Under the pieces are notes generated by a model, which was given only the letters and a program-made list of their open reading frames with translations, searched no databases and was not told where the DNA came from. Source: UBA8199 sp964507045 (GTDB lineage: Bacteria > Verrucomicrobiota > Verrucomicrobiia > Limisphaerales > UBA8199). From it: a DNA stretch of 64,000 nt. The position numbers and the translations under genes were made by a program. Of this stretch, positions 44,776-53,420 are shown one piece after another (within the stretch, counting starts at the first letter, position 1; each line of letters opens with the position of its first letter). The stretch spans positions 1 through 64,000 of the forward strand of contig CAZDOO010000023.1 in assembly GCA_964507045.1 (NCBI GenBank). Reading direction: 5' to 3'.

Positions 44776-45909
44776 CTACACTAGCCTTTTAAGCTTCGGA
44801 TCTGCCGCCAGCCGCTTGACCAGCTCCTTCACCTTCTGCGCCTGGCTCTTGTGCGCCAGCAAAACCGCGTCGTCGGTTTGCACCAGGATCGAGTCGCGCA
44901 GGCCGACCACCGCAATGGGCGTGCGCCGCTCCTTGCTGCGCGCGTCGAAAATGATGTTCCGCGCCCCATCTACGTGGATGAAGTCCGCCACGGCGCAATT
45001 GCCCTCCGGGTCAGCCTTGAGATGCCGGCCCAGCGCTGTCCACGAGCCGAGATCGTCCCACTCGAAGGCCCCGTCGGCCACGATCACGTTCTGCGCGTGC
45101 TCCATCAGCGCGTAGTCAATCGAGATCTTCTTGATCTCGGGATACTCCTTCGCGAGCACCCGGTTGAGCTGCGCGGGCTGGGCCGCCACCTTGAACCAGC
45201 GCTGGCAGGCCGCGTACATCTCCGGCTGGTGCTTCTGCAGTCCCTCGGTGATGGTTACGAAAGACCAGATGAACATGCCCGCGTTCCAGCGGTAATAGCC
45301 GCTGTTCACATATTCGAGCGCCTTCTCGAAGTAAGGCTTCTCGACAAACTTCTCGGCGCGGTAGAAGGGTGTTTTGTAGCCCTTCACCCCTTGCGGCGGC
45401 GGCAGCGTCTCGCCGACGTGTATGTAGCCGTAGCCGGTGGCTGGCTCGGTCGGCTTGATGCCAATCGTGATTATGGCCTGCCCGCGGCCGGCCAGGTCGA
45501 AGGCGTCTGACAGCACCTGTTGGAACTTCTTCTCTTCCGGAATGACATGATCGGCCGGGAGCACCGCCATGACGCCACTGGTCGAGCGCGCCCCCGCCAA
45601 TGCCGCCCCGAGCGTGACCGCCGCGCAGGTGTCGCGGCCGATGGGCTCGGCGATGACATTCTCCTTCGGCAGCTTTGGCAATTGCCTGCGCACCTCGGGC
45701 GCCTGGACCGCGTTGGTGATGACGAGGATGTTCTTGATCGGCACCAGCGGGAGCACTCGGTCAACGGTCTGCTGCAGGAAAGACCGGCTGCCCAGCAGCG
45801 GGATGAGCTGCTTGGGCATCTGCTCACGGCTGACCGGCCAGAAGCGCTCGCCCCGGCCGCCGGCCATGATGATTACGAAACGTTCGTTGGTATTAGACTT
45901 GGCTTTCAT
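44776..45909 (-). CDS. manC: Mannose-1-phosphate guanylyltransferase
   Basis: The 377-residue enzyme makes GDP-mannose from GTP and mannose-1-phosphate for polysaccharide and glycoconjugate synthesis. The N-terminal signature VIIMAGGRGERFWPVSREQM is followed by PKQL, VLPADHVIPEEKKFQQVL, VEKPYFEKALEYVNSGYYRW NAGMFIW and a C-terminal left-handed helix region with IFDARSKERRTPIAVVGL and ILVQTDDAVLL. It lacks the phosphomannose isomerase domain of bifunctional forms, which fits its length. Its ATG overlaps the trpA stop by four bases (ATGA), so the two are translationally coupled. Confidence 0.95.
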   Translation of the reverse strand: MKAKSNTNERFVIIMAGGRGERFWPVSREQMPKQLIPLLGSRSFLQQTVDRVLPLVPIKNILVITNAVQAPEVRRQLPKLPKENVIAEPIGRDTCAAVTLGAALAGARSTSGVMAVLPADHVIPEEKKFQQVLSDAFDLAGRGQAIITIGIKPTEPATGYGYIHVGETLPPPQGVKGYKTPFYRAEKFVEKPYFEKALEYVNSGYYRWNAGMFIWSFVTITEGLQKHQPEMYAACQRWFKVAAQPAQLNRVLAKEYPEIKKISIDYALMEHAQNVIVADGAFEWDDLGSWTALGRHLKADPEGNCAVADFIHVDGARNIIFDARSKERRTPIAVVGLRDSILVQTDDAVLLAHKSQAQKVKELVKRLAADPKLKRLV

Positions 45910-46706
45910 GGTTGCTTCACTGCTTGCACCAGCGACTGCACAAACTCTCCGACCCGCGCGACCAAATCCGGAGCTTGGCCGTGCTGGGCTATCTGGTTTA
46001 CGATCGCGCTGCCAACCACCACCGCCTCGGCGCTGCGCGCCACCAGCTTCGCCTGCTCGGGCGTCGAGATGCCGAAGCCGACCGCGATCGGCAAGTCCGT
46101 GTGGGCGCGAATCCTGGCGGTCATCGGTGCAATCGTGTCGGCCACCTTCGCCTGCATGCCCGTGACGCCTTCGCGGGACACGTAATAAATGAAACCAGCG
46201 GCGTGCTTGACGATCAGCTCGATGCGGTCGTCGGGCGTTGTCGGCGCCACCAGGTAGATGTTGCAGAGCCCGGCCGCGCGCATCAGCGCCTCGTAGCCGT
46301 TGCTCTCTTCGGGCGGCAAATCGAGCACCAGCAGGCCGTCCACGCCCGCCTGGGCCGCGTCCCGAATGAAGCGCTCAAGACCGTAGCGATGGACGAGATT
46401 GAAGTAAATGTAGAGGACGATGGGGATCTGCGAATCACGGCGGATGGCGGCGACCGTCGCCAGGAGCTTGGGTGGTGTGGTGCCGGCATCCAGGCCGCGC
46501 TGGGCGGCGAGTTGATTGACCACGCCATCCGCCAGCGGATCACTGAAGGGCACGCCCAACTCCAGCACATCCACGCCCACTCGATCCAGCGCCAGCGCCA
46601 GCCGGCGCGTGGCTTCCAGGTTCGGGTCCCCCGCGCCAATATAAACAACAAATCCCTTCTGCTGTTCCCGTTTCAGGCGGGCAAATCGTTCGACTATGCG
46701 GTTCAT
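45906..46706 (-). CDS. trpA: Tryptophan synthase alpha subunit
   Basis: The 266-residue TIM-barrel subunit cleaves indole-3-glycerol phosphate to indole and glyceraldehyde-3-phosphate. The catalytic Glu lies in VLELGVPFSDPLADGVVNQ and the catalytic Asp in DPLADG; further family segments are VYIGAGDPNLEATRRL, IYYVSREGVTGMQ and AVGFGISTPEQAKLV. ATG 46706 (MNRIVERFARLKREQQKG) is chosen over an upstream in-frame start eight codons earlier. trpB is not in the window. The gene is coupled to manC, an unusual neighbour for trpA. Confidence 0.95.
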   Translation of the reverse strand: MNRIVERFARLKREQQKGFVVYIGAGDPNLEATRRLALALDRVGVDVLELGVPFSDPLADGVVNQLAAQRGLDAGTTPPKLLATVAAIRRDSQIPIVLYIYFNLVHRYGLERFIRDAAQAGVDGLLVLDLPPEESNGYEALMRAAGLCNIYLVAPTTPDDRIELIVKHAAGFIYYVSREGVTGMQAKVADTIAPMTARIRAHTDLPIAVGFGISTPEQAKLVARSAEAVVVGSAIVNQIAQHGQAPDLVARVGEFVQSLVQAVKQP

Positions 46707-46792
46707 CCGTGCCGTAGTCTCAGGGCTCACGCCACTCGTTTCAAGCTACAAGTTGCCTTCTCGCCGGACGACACAGGCGCCCGCGGTGTGGG

Positions 46793-46869
46793 GCCGGAGT
46801 AATAGCGGAGTATCAGCGGAATATCAGCGGAATACGAGCGGAACACGAGCGGAGCATGAGCGGGACTCA
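46793..46869. repeat. Direct array of seven 11-bp units
   Basis: Units gccggagtaat, agcggagtatc, agcggaatatc, agcggaatacg, agcggaacacg, agcggagcatg and agcgggactca follow each other without gap. It lies in the 298-base space between coaX and trpA (46707-47004), upstream of trpA; the rest of that gap shows no gene. The same unit in the opposite orientation forms the array at 56374-56428. Unlike the arrays at 97, 12.0 and 26.25 kb it has no inverted half. Confidence 0.85.
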
Positions 46870-47004
46870 CCGTGCTCGCAAGCCATACGGCCAACCTTGC
46901 CCCGGGCCCTCCCGGCGCCGCGCGCGGCCCTGGGCGGGGCCAACGGCGACCCGTTCAACTCGCCACCGCCACTCCGGGCCATGGCGTCACCACGAACGGG
47001 CCGG

Positions 47005-47751
47005 CTATTGTGCCTGCCACACCAGGCGAAGTCCTTCAAGAGTCAGGAGGGGGTCCACGGCGGTGACGGCTTTCAGCTTGGACCCAATCAGCCGCGCATA
47101 TCCGCCCGTGGCGACCACCGGGAGGCGGGGTGCCTTGAGTTCGCGCTTCAACGCCCGTATCAGCTCCAGCACCAGGCCGCGATAGCCCTGCACAGCGCCC
47201 ACCAGCATGGCCTGTTCGGTGCTCTTGCCAATCGCGCTGCCAACCTCCCGAATGCGGATGCGGGGCAGCAACGCGGTCTTCTCATGCAGGTAATCGGTCA
47301 TGGCCGCCAGCCCGGGGGCGATGATACCGCCCGCGTAATTGCCCGCCCGATCCACCACGTCGAACGTGACCGCGGTGCCGAAATCCACCACCACCACCGG
47401 CGCGCCGAAATGATGACGCGCCGCCACGGCATTGGCGAGCCGGTCGGGACCGATCGTCCACGGCCGGGGGTAATCAATGCCCACGCCGCGCAAGGTCTTG
47501 GGCGTCAGCTCCAGGCAGCGCAAGCTCCACAGGCGGCGGACGGCCTCGCCCACCAGCGGTGTAACCGCCGGCACCACGCTGCAAACCGCGGCCCCTTCCA
47601 GCCGCGCATGGCGGGCGAACCTGGCCGCCAGCCTGGGCGCCGTGCCGTCCAGCCAGGCGGCGGTCGGCAGGTCGGCCTGTTTAACCACGCGCCGGGTGTC
47701 CGCCAGCCCCAGGTGCGTATGCGTGTTGCCGATGTCGAAGAGCAGGATCAT
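47005..47751 (-). CDS. coaX: Type III pantothenate kinase
   Basis: The 248-residue ASKHA-fold kinase carries out the first step of coenzyme A synthesis. The phosphate-binding start LLFDIGNTHTHLGLAD, the middle IGPDRLANAVAARHHFGAPV and VVDFGTAVTFDVVDRAGNYA, and GGIIAPGLAAMTDYLHEKTA are the type III signatures. It is insensitive to CoA feedback in characterised members. Its ATG overlaps the birA stop (47748-47751), so the pair is coupled; the birA-coaX arrangement is common in bacteria. Confidence 0.96.
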   Translation of the reverse strand: MILLFDIGNTHTHLGLADTRRVVKQADLPTAAWLDGTAPRLAARFARHARLEGAAVCSVVPAVTPLVGEAVRRLWSLRCLELTPKTLRGVGIDYPRPWTIGPDRLANAVAARHHFGAPVVVVDFGTAVTFDVVDRAGNYAGGIIAPGLAAMTDYLHEKTALLPRIRIREVGSAIGKSTEQAMLVGAVQGYRGLVLELIRALKRELKAPRLPVVATGGYARLIGSKLKAVTAVDPLLTLEGLRLVWQAQ

Positions 47752-48728
47752 TTCTCCAAGGCCACATCTCCGCCCACAATCCGCTCCAGGCGGCCATGTT
47801 CGGTGCGCAGCAGCAGCTCGCCGTCCTCGCCCAGCGCCTCGGCGCGGCCGCGAAGCTGCCGGTCACCCAGGCGAATCACCACGCGTTGGCCAAGGGTGGC
47901 GCAGTGCTCTTCCCATTCATCCGCCAGGGCCGCGAATTGGGCCGAGCCGATGCGCGCGTAATCGCGGTCCAGCTCACGCAGGATCACCACCGCGAGTTCG
48001 GCCCGCGAGACCGTCTGGCCCAGCTCAGCCTTCAGGGAAGTCGCCAGCTTGCGCAGCTCAGCGGGATAATCGCCCGGGCTCAGGTTCACATCCACGCCGA
48101 TGCCGAGGACAACATGCTTGACGTGGTCCAGCTCCGCGCTCAGTTCCGTCAGGATGCCGGCCACCTTCCGGCCGTGAACCAGGATGTCGTTAGGCCACTT
48201 GATCTCCGGCTCCAGGCCCGTCTGCGACCTGATAGCGCGACGCAGCGCCGTCGCCGACGCCACCGTCAGCCGGGTGGCTTCCTGCGGCCGCAGATCCGGC
48301 CGCAGCAGGACCGAGAACCATAAGCCCCGTTTCGAGGGAGACATCCATTTGCGCCCCAGCCGGCCCCGGCCCCGGGTCTGCGACTCGGCAAAGACCACGG
48401 CGCCTTCCTTGACGCCGTCGTGCGCCAGTTTCTCGATGACGTCATTGGTGGAAGTGGTCTCCTGGAACACGCGGATGTCGCGCCCAATGACCTTGGTCGG
48501 GCCCAGGCGCGAGAGTAAATCGTCGGCGTGCAGCACATCCGGGGCGCTCAGCAGCCGGTAGCCCCGGTGCGGGCTCGCCTCGATGTCGTAACCCAGCGAG
48601 CGCAAATCCTCGATGCGCGCCCAGATAGCCGCGCGGCTCACCCGAAGCCGTTGGGATAGCTCCGCGCCGGAGACCGCGCCATCGGCGGCGGTCCGCAGGG
48701 CGGTAAGGATCTGAACGTCAAGGCTCAT
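47748..48728 (-). CDS. birA: Biotin-protein ligase / biotin operon repressor
   Basis: The 326-residue bifunctional protein joins biotin to carboxylase carrier proteins. Residues 1-65 are a winged helix-turn-helix (LSQRLRVSRAAIWARIEDLR, SLGYDIEASPHRGYRLL), so it can also bind DNA. The ligase core has QETTSTNDVIEKLAHDG, the biotin loop AESQTRGRGRLGRKWMSP, and IKWPNDILVHGRKVAGILTE. ATG 48728 (MSLDVQIL) is the start; the frame upstream runs through a repeat and is not coding. Overlaps coaX by four bases. Confidence 0.95.
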   Translation of the reverse strand: MSLDVQILTALRTAADGAVSGAELSQRLRVSRAAIWARIEDLRSLGYDIEASPHRGYRLLSAPDVLHADDLLSRLGPTKVIGRDIRVFQETTSTNDVIEKLAHDGVKEGAVVFAESQTRGRGRLGRKWMSPSKRGLWFSVLLRPDLRPQEATRLTVASATALRRAIRSQTGLEPEIKWPNDILVHGRKVAGILTELSAELDHVKHVVLGIGVDVNLSPGDYPAELRKLATSLKAELGQTVSRAELAVVILRELDRDYARIGSAQFAALADEWEEHCATLGQRVVIRLGDRQLRGRAEALGEDGELLLRTEHGRLERIVGGDVALEK

Positions 48729-48738
48729 AGAGAGCGAA

Positions 48739-48840
48739 GGGAAACATCCAACATCCAACATCCAACATCGAACTACCAACGGGTGGCACCGAGCCGCCCA
48801 ATGGATGTTGGGCGTCGGATGTTGGAGGTTGGATGTTCCC
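48739..48840. repeat. Inverted repeat made of 7-bp units (catccaa)
   Basis: The left part is gggaaa followed by several catccaa units (48739 to about 48775). The right part (about 48800-48840) is the complement, with ttggatg-type units ending gttccc. The spacer is about 25 bases (gggtggcaccgagccgccca). It lies in the divided space between birA and nadC, upstream of birA. Reading through it gives the artefactual MLDVGC peptide. Confidence 0.8.
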
Positions 48841-48859
48841 TGAGTTCATAGGAGACGCC

Positions 48860-49729
48860 TTAAGGCTCGAAATCGAGCCCAATGTCCACCGCCCGTGCCG
48901 AATGCGTCAGCGCGCCCACGGAAATGAAATCCACGCCCGTCTCGGCAATGGCCCGGACCCCGGCCAAAGTCACGCCGCCGCTGGCCTCCGTCAGCGCGCG
49001 GCCTTGGCACTTCTGCACCGCCAGGCGCAACTGAACCAGGTTCATATTGTCGAGCAGAACAATGTCGGCGCCCGCAGCGGCCGCCTGCTCGACTTGCTCC
49101 AGCGTGTCGGCCTCCACCTCCACCTTGAGGCCCGGGCACTTTGCGCGCGCCCGCTGGATGGCCGCGGCAATGGCATTGGGCGGCTCGTTCCTCAACGCCG
49201 CCAGGTGATTGTCCTTGATCAGCACCATGTCGTACAGGCCGAAGCGATGGTTCCGGCCCCCGCCGCACACAACCGCATACTTCTCCAACCGCCGCCAGCC
49301 CGGCGTGGTCTTGCGCGTGTCGAGAATCTGCGTGCGGGTGCCCTTGACGGCGTCCACAAACTGCGCGGTCAAAGTGGCGATGCCGCAAAGGCGTTGCAGG
49401 AAGTTAAGGGCCACCCGCTCGGCGCTGAGCAGCGCGCGGGCGGGGCCGGCAACTGCGAGCAGGGGCTGGCCCGCCGCCACGCGCTGGCCGTCCTCGGTGC
49501 AGCGAGTGATTTGAACGGCTGGGGAAAGCTCGCGCAAGGCGGCTTCGGCCAGGGCCAGTCCCGCCACCACTAGCGGCTCGCGCGCGCGCGCCTCCGCCCG
49601 GGCTTGCGCGCCTTCCGGCACGGCCGCCAATGTCGTCACATCCCCGTCGCCGATGTCCTCGGCCAGGGCGGGCACTACGGCGCCACGAATCTCTTCTGCC
49701 GACAGCGGTTCCACGCGCGCAGCATGCAC
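48860..49729 (-). CDS. nadC: Nicotinate-nucleotide pyrophosphorylase (carboxylating)
   Basis: The 289-residue enzyme makes nicotinate mononucleotide from quinolinate and PRPP, in de novo NAD synthesis. Signatures are VPALAEDIGDGDVTTLAAVP, NFLQRLCGIATLTAQFVDA, ILDTRKTTPGWRRLEKYAVV CGGGRNHRFGLYD and the C-terminal ASGGVTLAGVRAIAETGVDF ISVGALTHS. GTG 49729 is taken as the start because the family begins near there; a GTG at 49771 after AAAGGA is possible and the frame is open to 49837. Upstream steps (nadA, nadB) are not in the window. Divergent from the LemA-pair genes. Confidence 0.95.
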   Translation of the reverse strand: MHAARVEPLSAEEIRGAVVPALAEDIGDGDVTTLAAVPEGAQARAEARAREPLVVAGLALAEAALRELSPAVQITRCTEDGQRVAAGQPLLAVAGPARALLSAERVALNFLQRLCGIATLTAQFVDAVKGTRTQILDTRKTTPGWRRLEKYAVVCGGGRNHRFGLYDMVLIKDNHLAALRNEPPNAIAAAIQRARAKCPGLKVEVEADTLEQVEQAAAAGADIVLLDNMNLVQLRLAVQKCQGRALTEASGGVTLAGVRAIAETGVDFISVGALTHSARAVDIGLDFEP

Positions 49730-49848
49730 GAAGAGGGGGGAAAGCAAAAGCCTGTTGTTCAGGATCGCCACAAGTCCTTTGACGAAGCGCCCGGGGCTCC
49801 GCAATATCCAGCCATGCGCGCACAATTTGCGAACCAAGCCATCAGCCT

Positions 49849-50532
49849 ATGAGCGGGGGCGGCATGATCTTCATCTTCATCCTGTTCGTGCTGCTCATTA
49901 TCGGCGGCGCCATCTATTCGGTCATGGCCGCGCGGAAACGGCGCGAGGAGCTGTCTGAATTAGCCGCCCGGCTGGGGCTGGAGTTCCGACCGGACAACCA
50001 GTACGAGCTGGCCGGGCGTTTCGGCTTTCTCGATAAGCTCGCCCAAGGGGGCAATCGTTACGCTTTCAACGTCCTGTCCGGCGACTACCAGCAGAATTCA
50101 GTGCTGGTGTTCGATTATCACTATGAAACGCACTCCACCGACTCGAAAGGCCACCGGCAGACGCACCATCATTACTTCTCGTTCTTCATCCTGCTGCTGC
50201 CCGCCAGTTTCCCGGAGCTCAAGATCACGCGCGAGGGGTTGCTCTCCAAGTTCGCCCAGGCGCTCGGGTACGAGGACATTGACTTCGAGTCGGCGGAGTT
50301 CTCGCGCACGTTCTGTGTCCGGTCCAAGGACCGGAAGTTCGCCTACGACGTGTGCAACGGGCAGATGATGGAGTACTTGCTGGCCAACCGCGACCTGAGC
50401 ATCGAGATCGAGGGGGCGGCCCTGGCGCTGGCTTTCGACACCCGCCTGTCGGCCGCCCAGATCGAAGGCGACCTGCAGCGGCTGCTGGAGATTCGGTTGC
50501 GCTTGCCGGAGTACTTGTTTACCAAGGTTTGA
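49849..50532 (+). CDS. Membrane-anchored protein encoded with LemA, unknown function
   Basis: The 227-residue protein has one N-terminal transmembrane helix (IFIFILFVLLIIGGAIYSV) followed by a basic stop (AARKRREEL) and a cytoplasmic alpha/beta domain. The domain includes LGLEFRPDNQYELAGRFGFL, FNVLSGDYQQNSVLVFDYHY and a His-rich loop (GHRQTHHHYFSFFILLLP). It resembles the DUF3137-like partners of LemA proteins, but I cannot name a family with confidence. It is two bases from lemA, so the two are one operon and probably work at the same membrane. Confidence 0.75.
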   Translation: MSGGGMIFIFILFVLLIIGGAIYSVMAARKRREELSELAARLGLEFRPDNQYELAGRFGFLDKLAQGGNRYAFNVLSGDYQQNSVLVFDYHYETHSTDSKGHRQTHHHYFSFFILLLPASFPELKITREGLLSKFAQALGYEDIDFESAEFSRTFCVRSKDRKFAYDVCNGQMMEYLLANRDLSIEIEGAALALAFDTRLSAAQIEGDLQRLLEIRLRLPEYLFTKV

Positions 50533-50534
50533 CT

Positions 50535-51095
50535 ATGCCCGTGCTTATCATTCTGGCCGTGGTGGTGCTCGTGCCTGTCGTATGGGTGATTGTGCAATAC
50601 AACTGGCTCGTCAGCTTGCGCAATTACATCCGCGAATCCTGGAGCAACGTGGACACCGAGTTGAAGCGCCGCTACGACCTGATTCCCAACCTGGTCGCGA
50701 CGGTCCGGGGCTATGCCGCGCACGAACGGGAGGTGCTCGAGCTTGTCACGCAACTGCGCGAGCGCTGCGTGGCGAACACCGGCTCGCCCACCGCGCAGGC
50801 CCGGGATGAAGTCCAGTTGGTGGCGGCGCTCAAGCAACTGCTCGTCGTGGTGGAGAACTATCCCCAGCTCAAGGCCGACCAGCACTTCCTCAAGCTGCAG
50901 CAGGAGTTGATCACCACCGAGAACCGGATTCAGGCGGCCCGCCGGTTCTACAACGGCAATGTGCGCGACTACCGCAACAAATGTGAGACCTTCCCCAGCA
51001 ACCTGGTCGCCCACATGTTCGGCTTTCAGCCTGAGGAGTTCTTCAGCGTCCCGCCCTCGGTCAGGGAAGTGCCGGATGTGGAGTTCGCGCAGTAG
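50535..51095 (+). CDS. lemA: LemA family protein
   Basis: The 186-residue protein has the LemA pattern: a short N-terminal transmembrane helix (MPVLIILAVVVLVPVVWVIV) followed by a four-helix bundle with YNWLVSLRNYIRESWSNVDT ELKRRYDLIPNLVATV and ITTENRIQAARRFYNGNVRD YRNKCETFPSN. LemA proteins are membrane-tethered with a largely extracytoplasmic bundle and unclear function, often linked to partner membrane proteins. ATG 50535 is the start, directly after the stop of the preceding gene. Confidence 0.95.
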   Translation: MPVLIILAVVVLVPVVWVIVQYNWLVSLRNYIRESWSNVDTELKRRYDLIPNLVATVRGYAAHEREVLELVTQLRERCVANTGSPTAQARDEVQLVAALKQLLVVVENYPQLKADQHFLKLQQELITTENRIQAARRFYNGNVRDYRNKCETFPSNLVAHMFGFQPEEFFSVPPSVREVPDVEFAQ

Positions 51096-51189
51096 CCCCC
51101 ACCCGCTGGAACGCCCGCCTTCCCTCCCGAACCTTGCGCGCGCCAGAATGTGCTTGTGCGCGCGCGCCACTCCGCGTAGTTAGCTGGCC

Positions 51190-52668
51190 ATGTTAAACGA
51201 CCAATCGTCTCCGCTCGCCGGCATAACCCGCCGCCGGTTCCTTTACTGTTCCGCGCTCGCCGCCAGCGCCACCGCCTTCACCGGCTGCGCCGCCTCCCGG
51301 TCCCGCCGCCTGTCAGCCACTGACAAGTTGAACATCGGCGTCATCGGCGCCGGCGGCAAAGGCGCGGGCGACACGGACTGCTGCGCCGGCGAAAACATCG
51401 TCGCCCTGTGTGACGTGGATGAGAAGGTGACGGCCGCACGCCACGCGAAGTACCCCAATGCCAGGCTCTACCGGGACTGGCGGAAGATGCTTGAACAGGA
51501 GAAGTCGCTGGATGCGGTCATTGTGGCCACGCCCGATCATGTGCACGCGATCGCCGCCGCCACGGCCATGCGCATGGGCAAACACGTCTATTGCCAGAAG
51601 CCCTTGACGCAGACGGTTTACGAAGCGCGGCTGCTCCGGAAGCTCGCCAAACAGTACAAGGTTTCCACGCAGATGGGCAATCAAGGCAGCGCCGAAGACG
51701 GCTTGCGCCGCGCGGTCGAAATCATTCAGGCCGGCCTGATCGGGCCGGTGCGCGAGGTCTATGTGTGGACCAACCGTCCGATCTGGCCGCAAGGCATGGA
51801 CCGGCCTTCGGACTCCGACCCGGTGCCCCCCACGCTGGATTGGGACGGCTGGCTTGGGCCGGCGCCCCTCCGGCCGTACAAGGCCCAGTGGGCTGACAAG
51901 GCGGCCAGCGGCGCCCGAAAGCGGCGCGGCGCCGTGTATCACCCCTTTGCGTGGCGTGGCTGGCAGGATTTCGGCACCGGTGCGCTGGGCGATATGGCCT
52001 GCCACACCGCCAACATGCCGTTCCGCGCCCTCAAACTGGGCTACCCGACGGAAATCGAGGCCACGTCATCGGCCATGAACCGGGAGAGCTATCCGCTCAA
52101 GTCCACCATCCGCTTTCAGTTCCCCTCTCGCGACGGCCTGCCGCCAGTCACCTTTTGGTGGCATGATGGCGGCAACCCGAAACCCGACCATCCTTACGAC
52201 CACGACGGCAGCAATAAACCCCCGATGGCTGTCCTGACCGATATCCAGGACATGATGGACAAGATCCCGGGCAGCGGGTGCCTGCTCGTCGGCGACAATG
52301 GCAAGCTCTTCTCACCCGACGACTACGGCGCCCAGTTCTTCATCAAGCTCAAAGGGGAGAAGGAACTCACGGATGGCAAGAGCCACGAAGCGGTGAAGGC
52401 TATCCCGCAGACCATTCCGCGGAACGCGTTCCAGGGCGGCACCGACCAGCGCCACCATCTGGAATGGATTGCCGCCTGCAAGGGCGGGGCTCCCGGCTAC
52501 TCGAACTTCGACATCGCGGCTTATCTCACGGAAATCATTCTGCTGGGCTGCGTGGCGCTGCGGGTGGGCCGGAAAATCGAGTGGGATGGGCCGAACATGC
52601 TCGTCAGGAACGCCCCCGAGGCGGCGCCGTTTATCCGCCGCGACTACCGGAAGGGCTGGGAGCTTTAG
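51190..52668 (+). CDS. Secreted Gfo/Idh/MocA-family oxidoreductase
   Basis: The 492-residue NAD(P)-dependent oxidoreductase carries a Tat leader (ITRRRFLYCSALAASATAFT). The Rossmann domain opens with LNIGVIGAGGKGAGDTDC and has ALCDVDEKVTAARHAKYPNA, VIVATPDHVHAIAAATAMRM and the catalytic Lys in VYCQKPLTQTVYEARLL. The C-terminal substrate domain contains GALGDMACHTANMPFRALKL. It belongs to the secreted subfamily expanded in Planctomycetes and Verrucomicrobia, thought to oxidise sugars and their derivatives, possibly to 3-keto forms. Its stop overlaps that of the convergent cobB gene by four bases. Confidence 0.93.
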   Translation: MLNDQSSPLAGITRRRFLYCSALAASATAFTGCAASRSRRLSATDKLNIGVIGAGGKGAGDTDCCAGENIVALCDVDEKVTAARHAKYPNARLYRDWRKMLEQEKSLDAVIVATPDHVHAIAAATAMRMGKHVYCQKPLTQTVYEARLLRKLAKQYKVSTQMGNQGSAEDGLRRAVEIIQAGLIGPVREVYVWTNRPIWPQGMDRPSDSDPVPPTLDWDGWLGPAPLRPYKAQWADKAASGARKRRGAVYHPFAWRGWQDFGTGALGDMACHTANMPFRALKLGYPTEIEATSSAMNRESYPLKSTIRFQFPSRDGLPPVTFWWHDGGNPKPDHPYDHDGSNKPPMAVLTDIQDMMDKIPGSGCLLVGDNGKLFSPDDYGAQFFIKLKGEKELTDGKSHEAVKAIPQTIPRNAFQGGTDQRHHLEWIAACKGGAPGYSNFDIAAYLTEIILLGCVALRVGRKIEWDGPNMLVRNAPEAAPFIRRDYRKGWEL

Positions 52669-53420
52669 GGGGCCAGCGCCGCGGTGACCGCCGGCGGGAA
52701 AAGCGCCCCCACATCGCCCTCAAGCCGGAGCGTGACCTCCGGCAAGTCATCGTGCTCGGTCGGGCCGCGATTGATGATGACGTACGGCACGCCTCGGTTC
52801 GCGGCCAGCAAGGGAATATCCGCCGCCGGATGAACCGACAACGTGGAGCCCAGCGCCACCACCAGGTCGGCGGCCTGGGCGGCGGCCTCCGCTCGCGCCA
52901 GGTCCTCGTTCCGCAGGTTCTGCCCGAAGCTGATCGTCGCCGACTTCAGAAAGCCCCCGCATTCGCATACCGGCGGACGGTGCGTCTTGCGGAAATACTC
53001 GAAGTGCGCTTCCGGGTCCGAACGCCGCCCGCAGGTTTGGCACTCGACGAGGCTGTTCGTGCCGTGCAGCTCGATCAGGCGCTCCGCGGACGTGCCGGCG
53101 CGCGCGTGCAGGCTGTCAATGTTCTGGGTCACCACCGCCTGCACTTTGCCGGCGCGCTCAAGCCGCGCAATGGCCTCGTGGGTCGCGTTGGGGCGCGCAT
53201 CCCGAAACCCTTCCCAGCCTTCCAGCTTGAAGTCCCAGTGCTCGATCCGCGCCGCTTCCGACCGCATGAAATCGTGGTAATAGACCGGTTGGCGGCGCTT
53301 CCAGACGCCCTCCGGCCCGCGAAAATCGGGAATGCCGCTGCCGGTGGAGATGCCCGCGCCGGTAAAGAAGAGAATTTTTTGCGACCCGCGCAACAGTTCA
53401 ATCAGCTTCGGTGCTTGCAT
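52665..53420 (-). CDS. cobB: NAD-dependent protein deacylase (sirtuin)
   Basis: The 251-residue class III deacylase has FFTGAGISTGSGIPDFRGPE for NAD binding, VTQNIDSLHARAGTSAERLI with the catalytic His following in ELHGTNSLVECQTC, and zinc Cys in CQTCGRR and CECGG. LVVALGSTLSVHPAADIPLL and YVIINRGPTEHDD close the fold. It removes acetyl or acyl groups from lysines using NAD, linking it to the nad genes of the window. ATG 53420 is the start; the frame upstream is not family-like. Confidence 0.95.
   Translation of the reverse strand: MQAPKLIELLRGSQKILFFTGAGISTGSGIPDFRGPEGVWKRRQPVYYHDFMRSEAARIEHWDFKLEGWEGFRDARPNATHEAIARLERAGKVQAVVTQNIDSLHARAGTSAERLIELHGTNSLVECQTCGRRSDPEAHFEYFRKTHRPPVCECGGFLKSATISFGQNLRNEDLARAEAAAQAADLVVALGSTLSVHPAADIPLLAANRGVPYVIINRGPTEHDDLPEVTLRLEGDVGALFPPAVTAALAP

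Noticed and set aside
48729..48779. Upstream start for birA (MVVRCWMLDVGC...)
   Set aside because: These codons are the translated 7-bp repeat; the HTH domain begins at ATG 48728.
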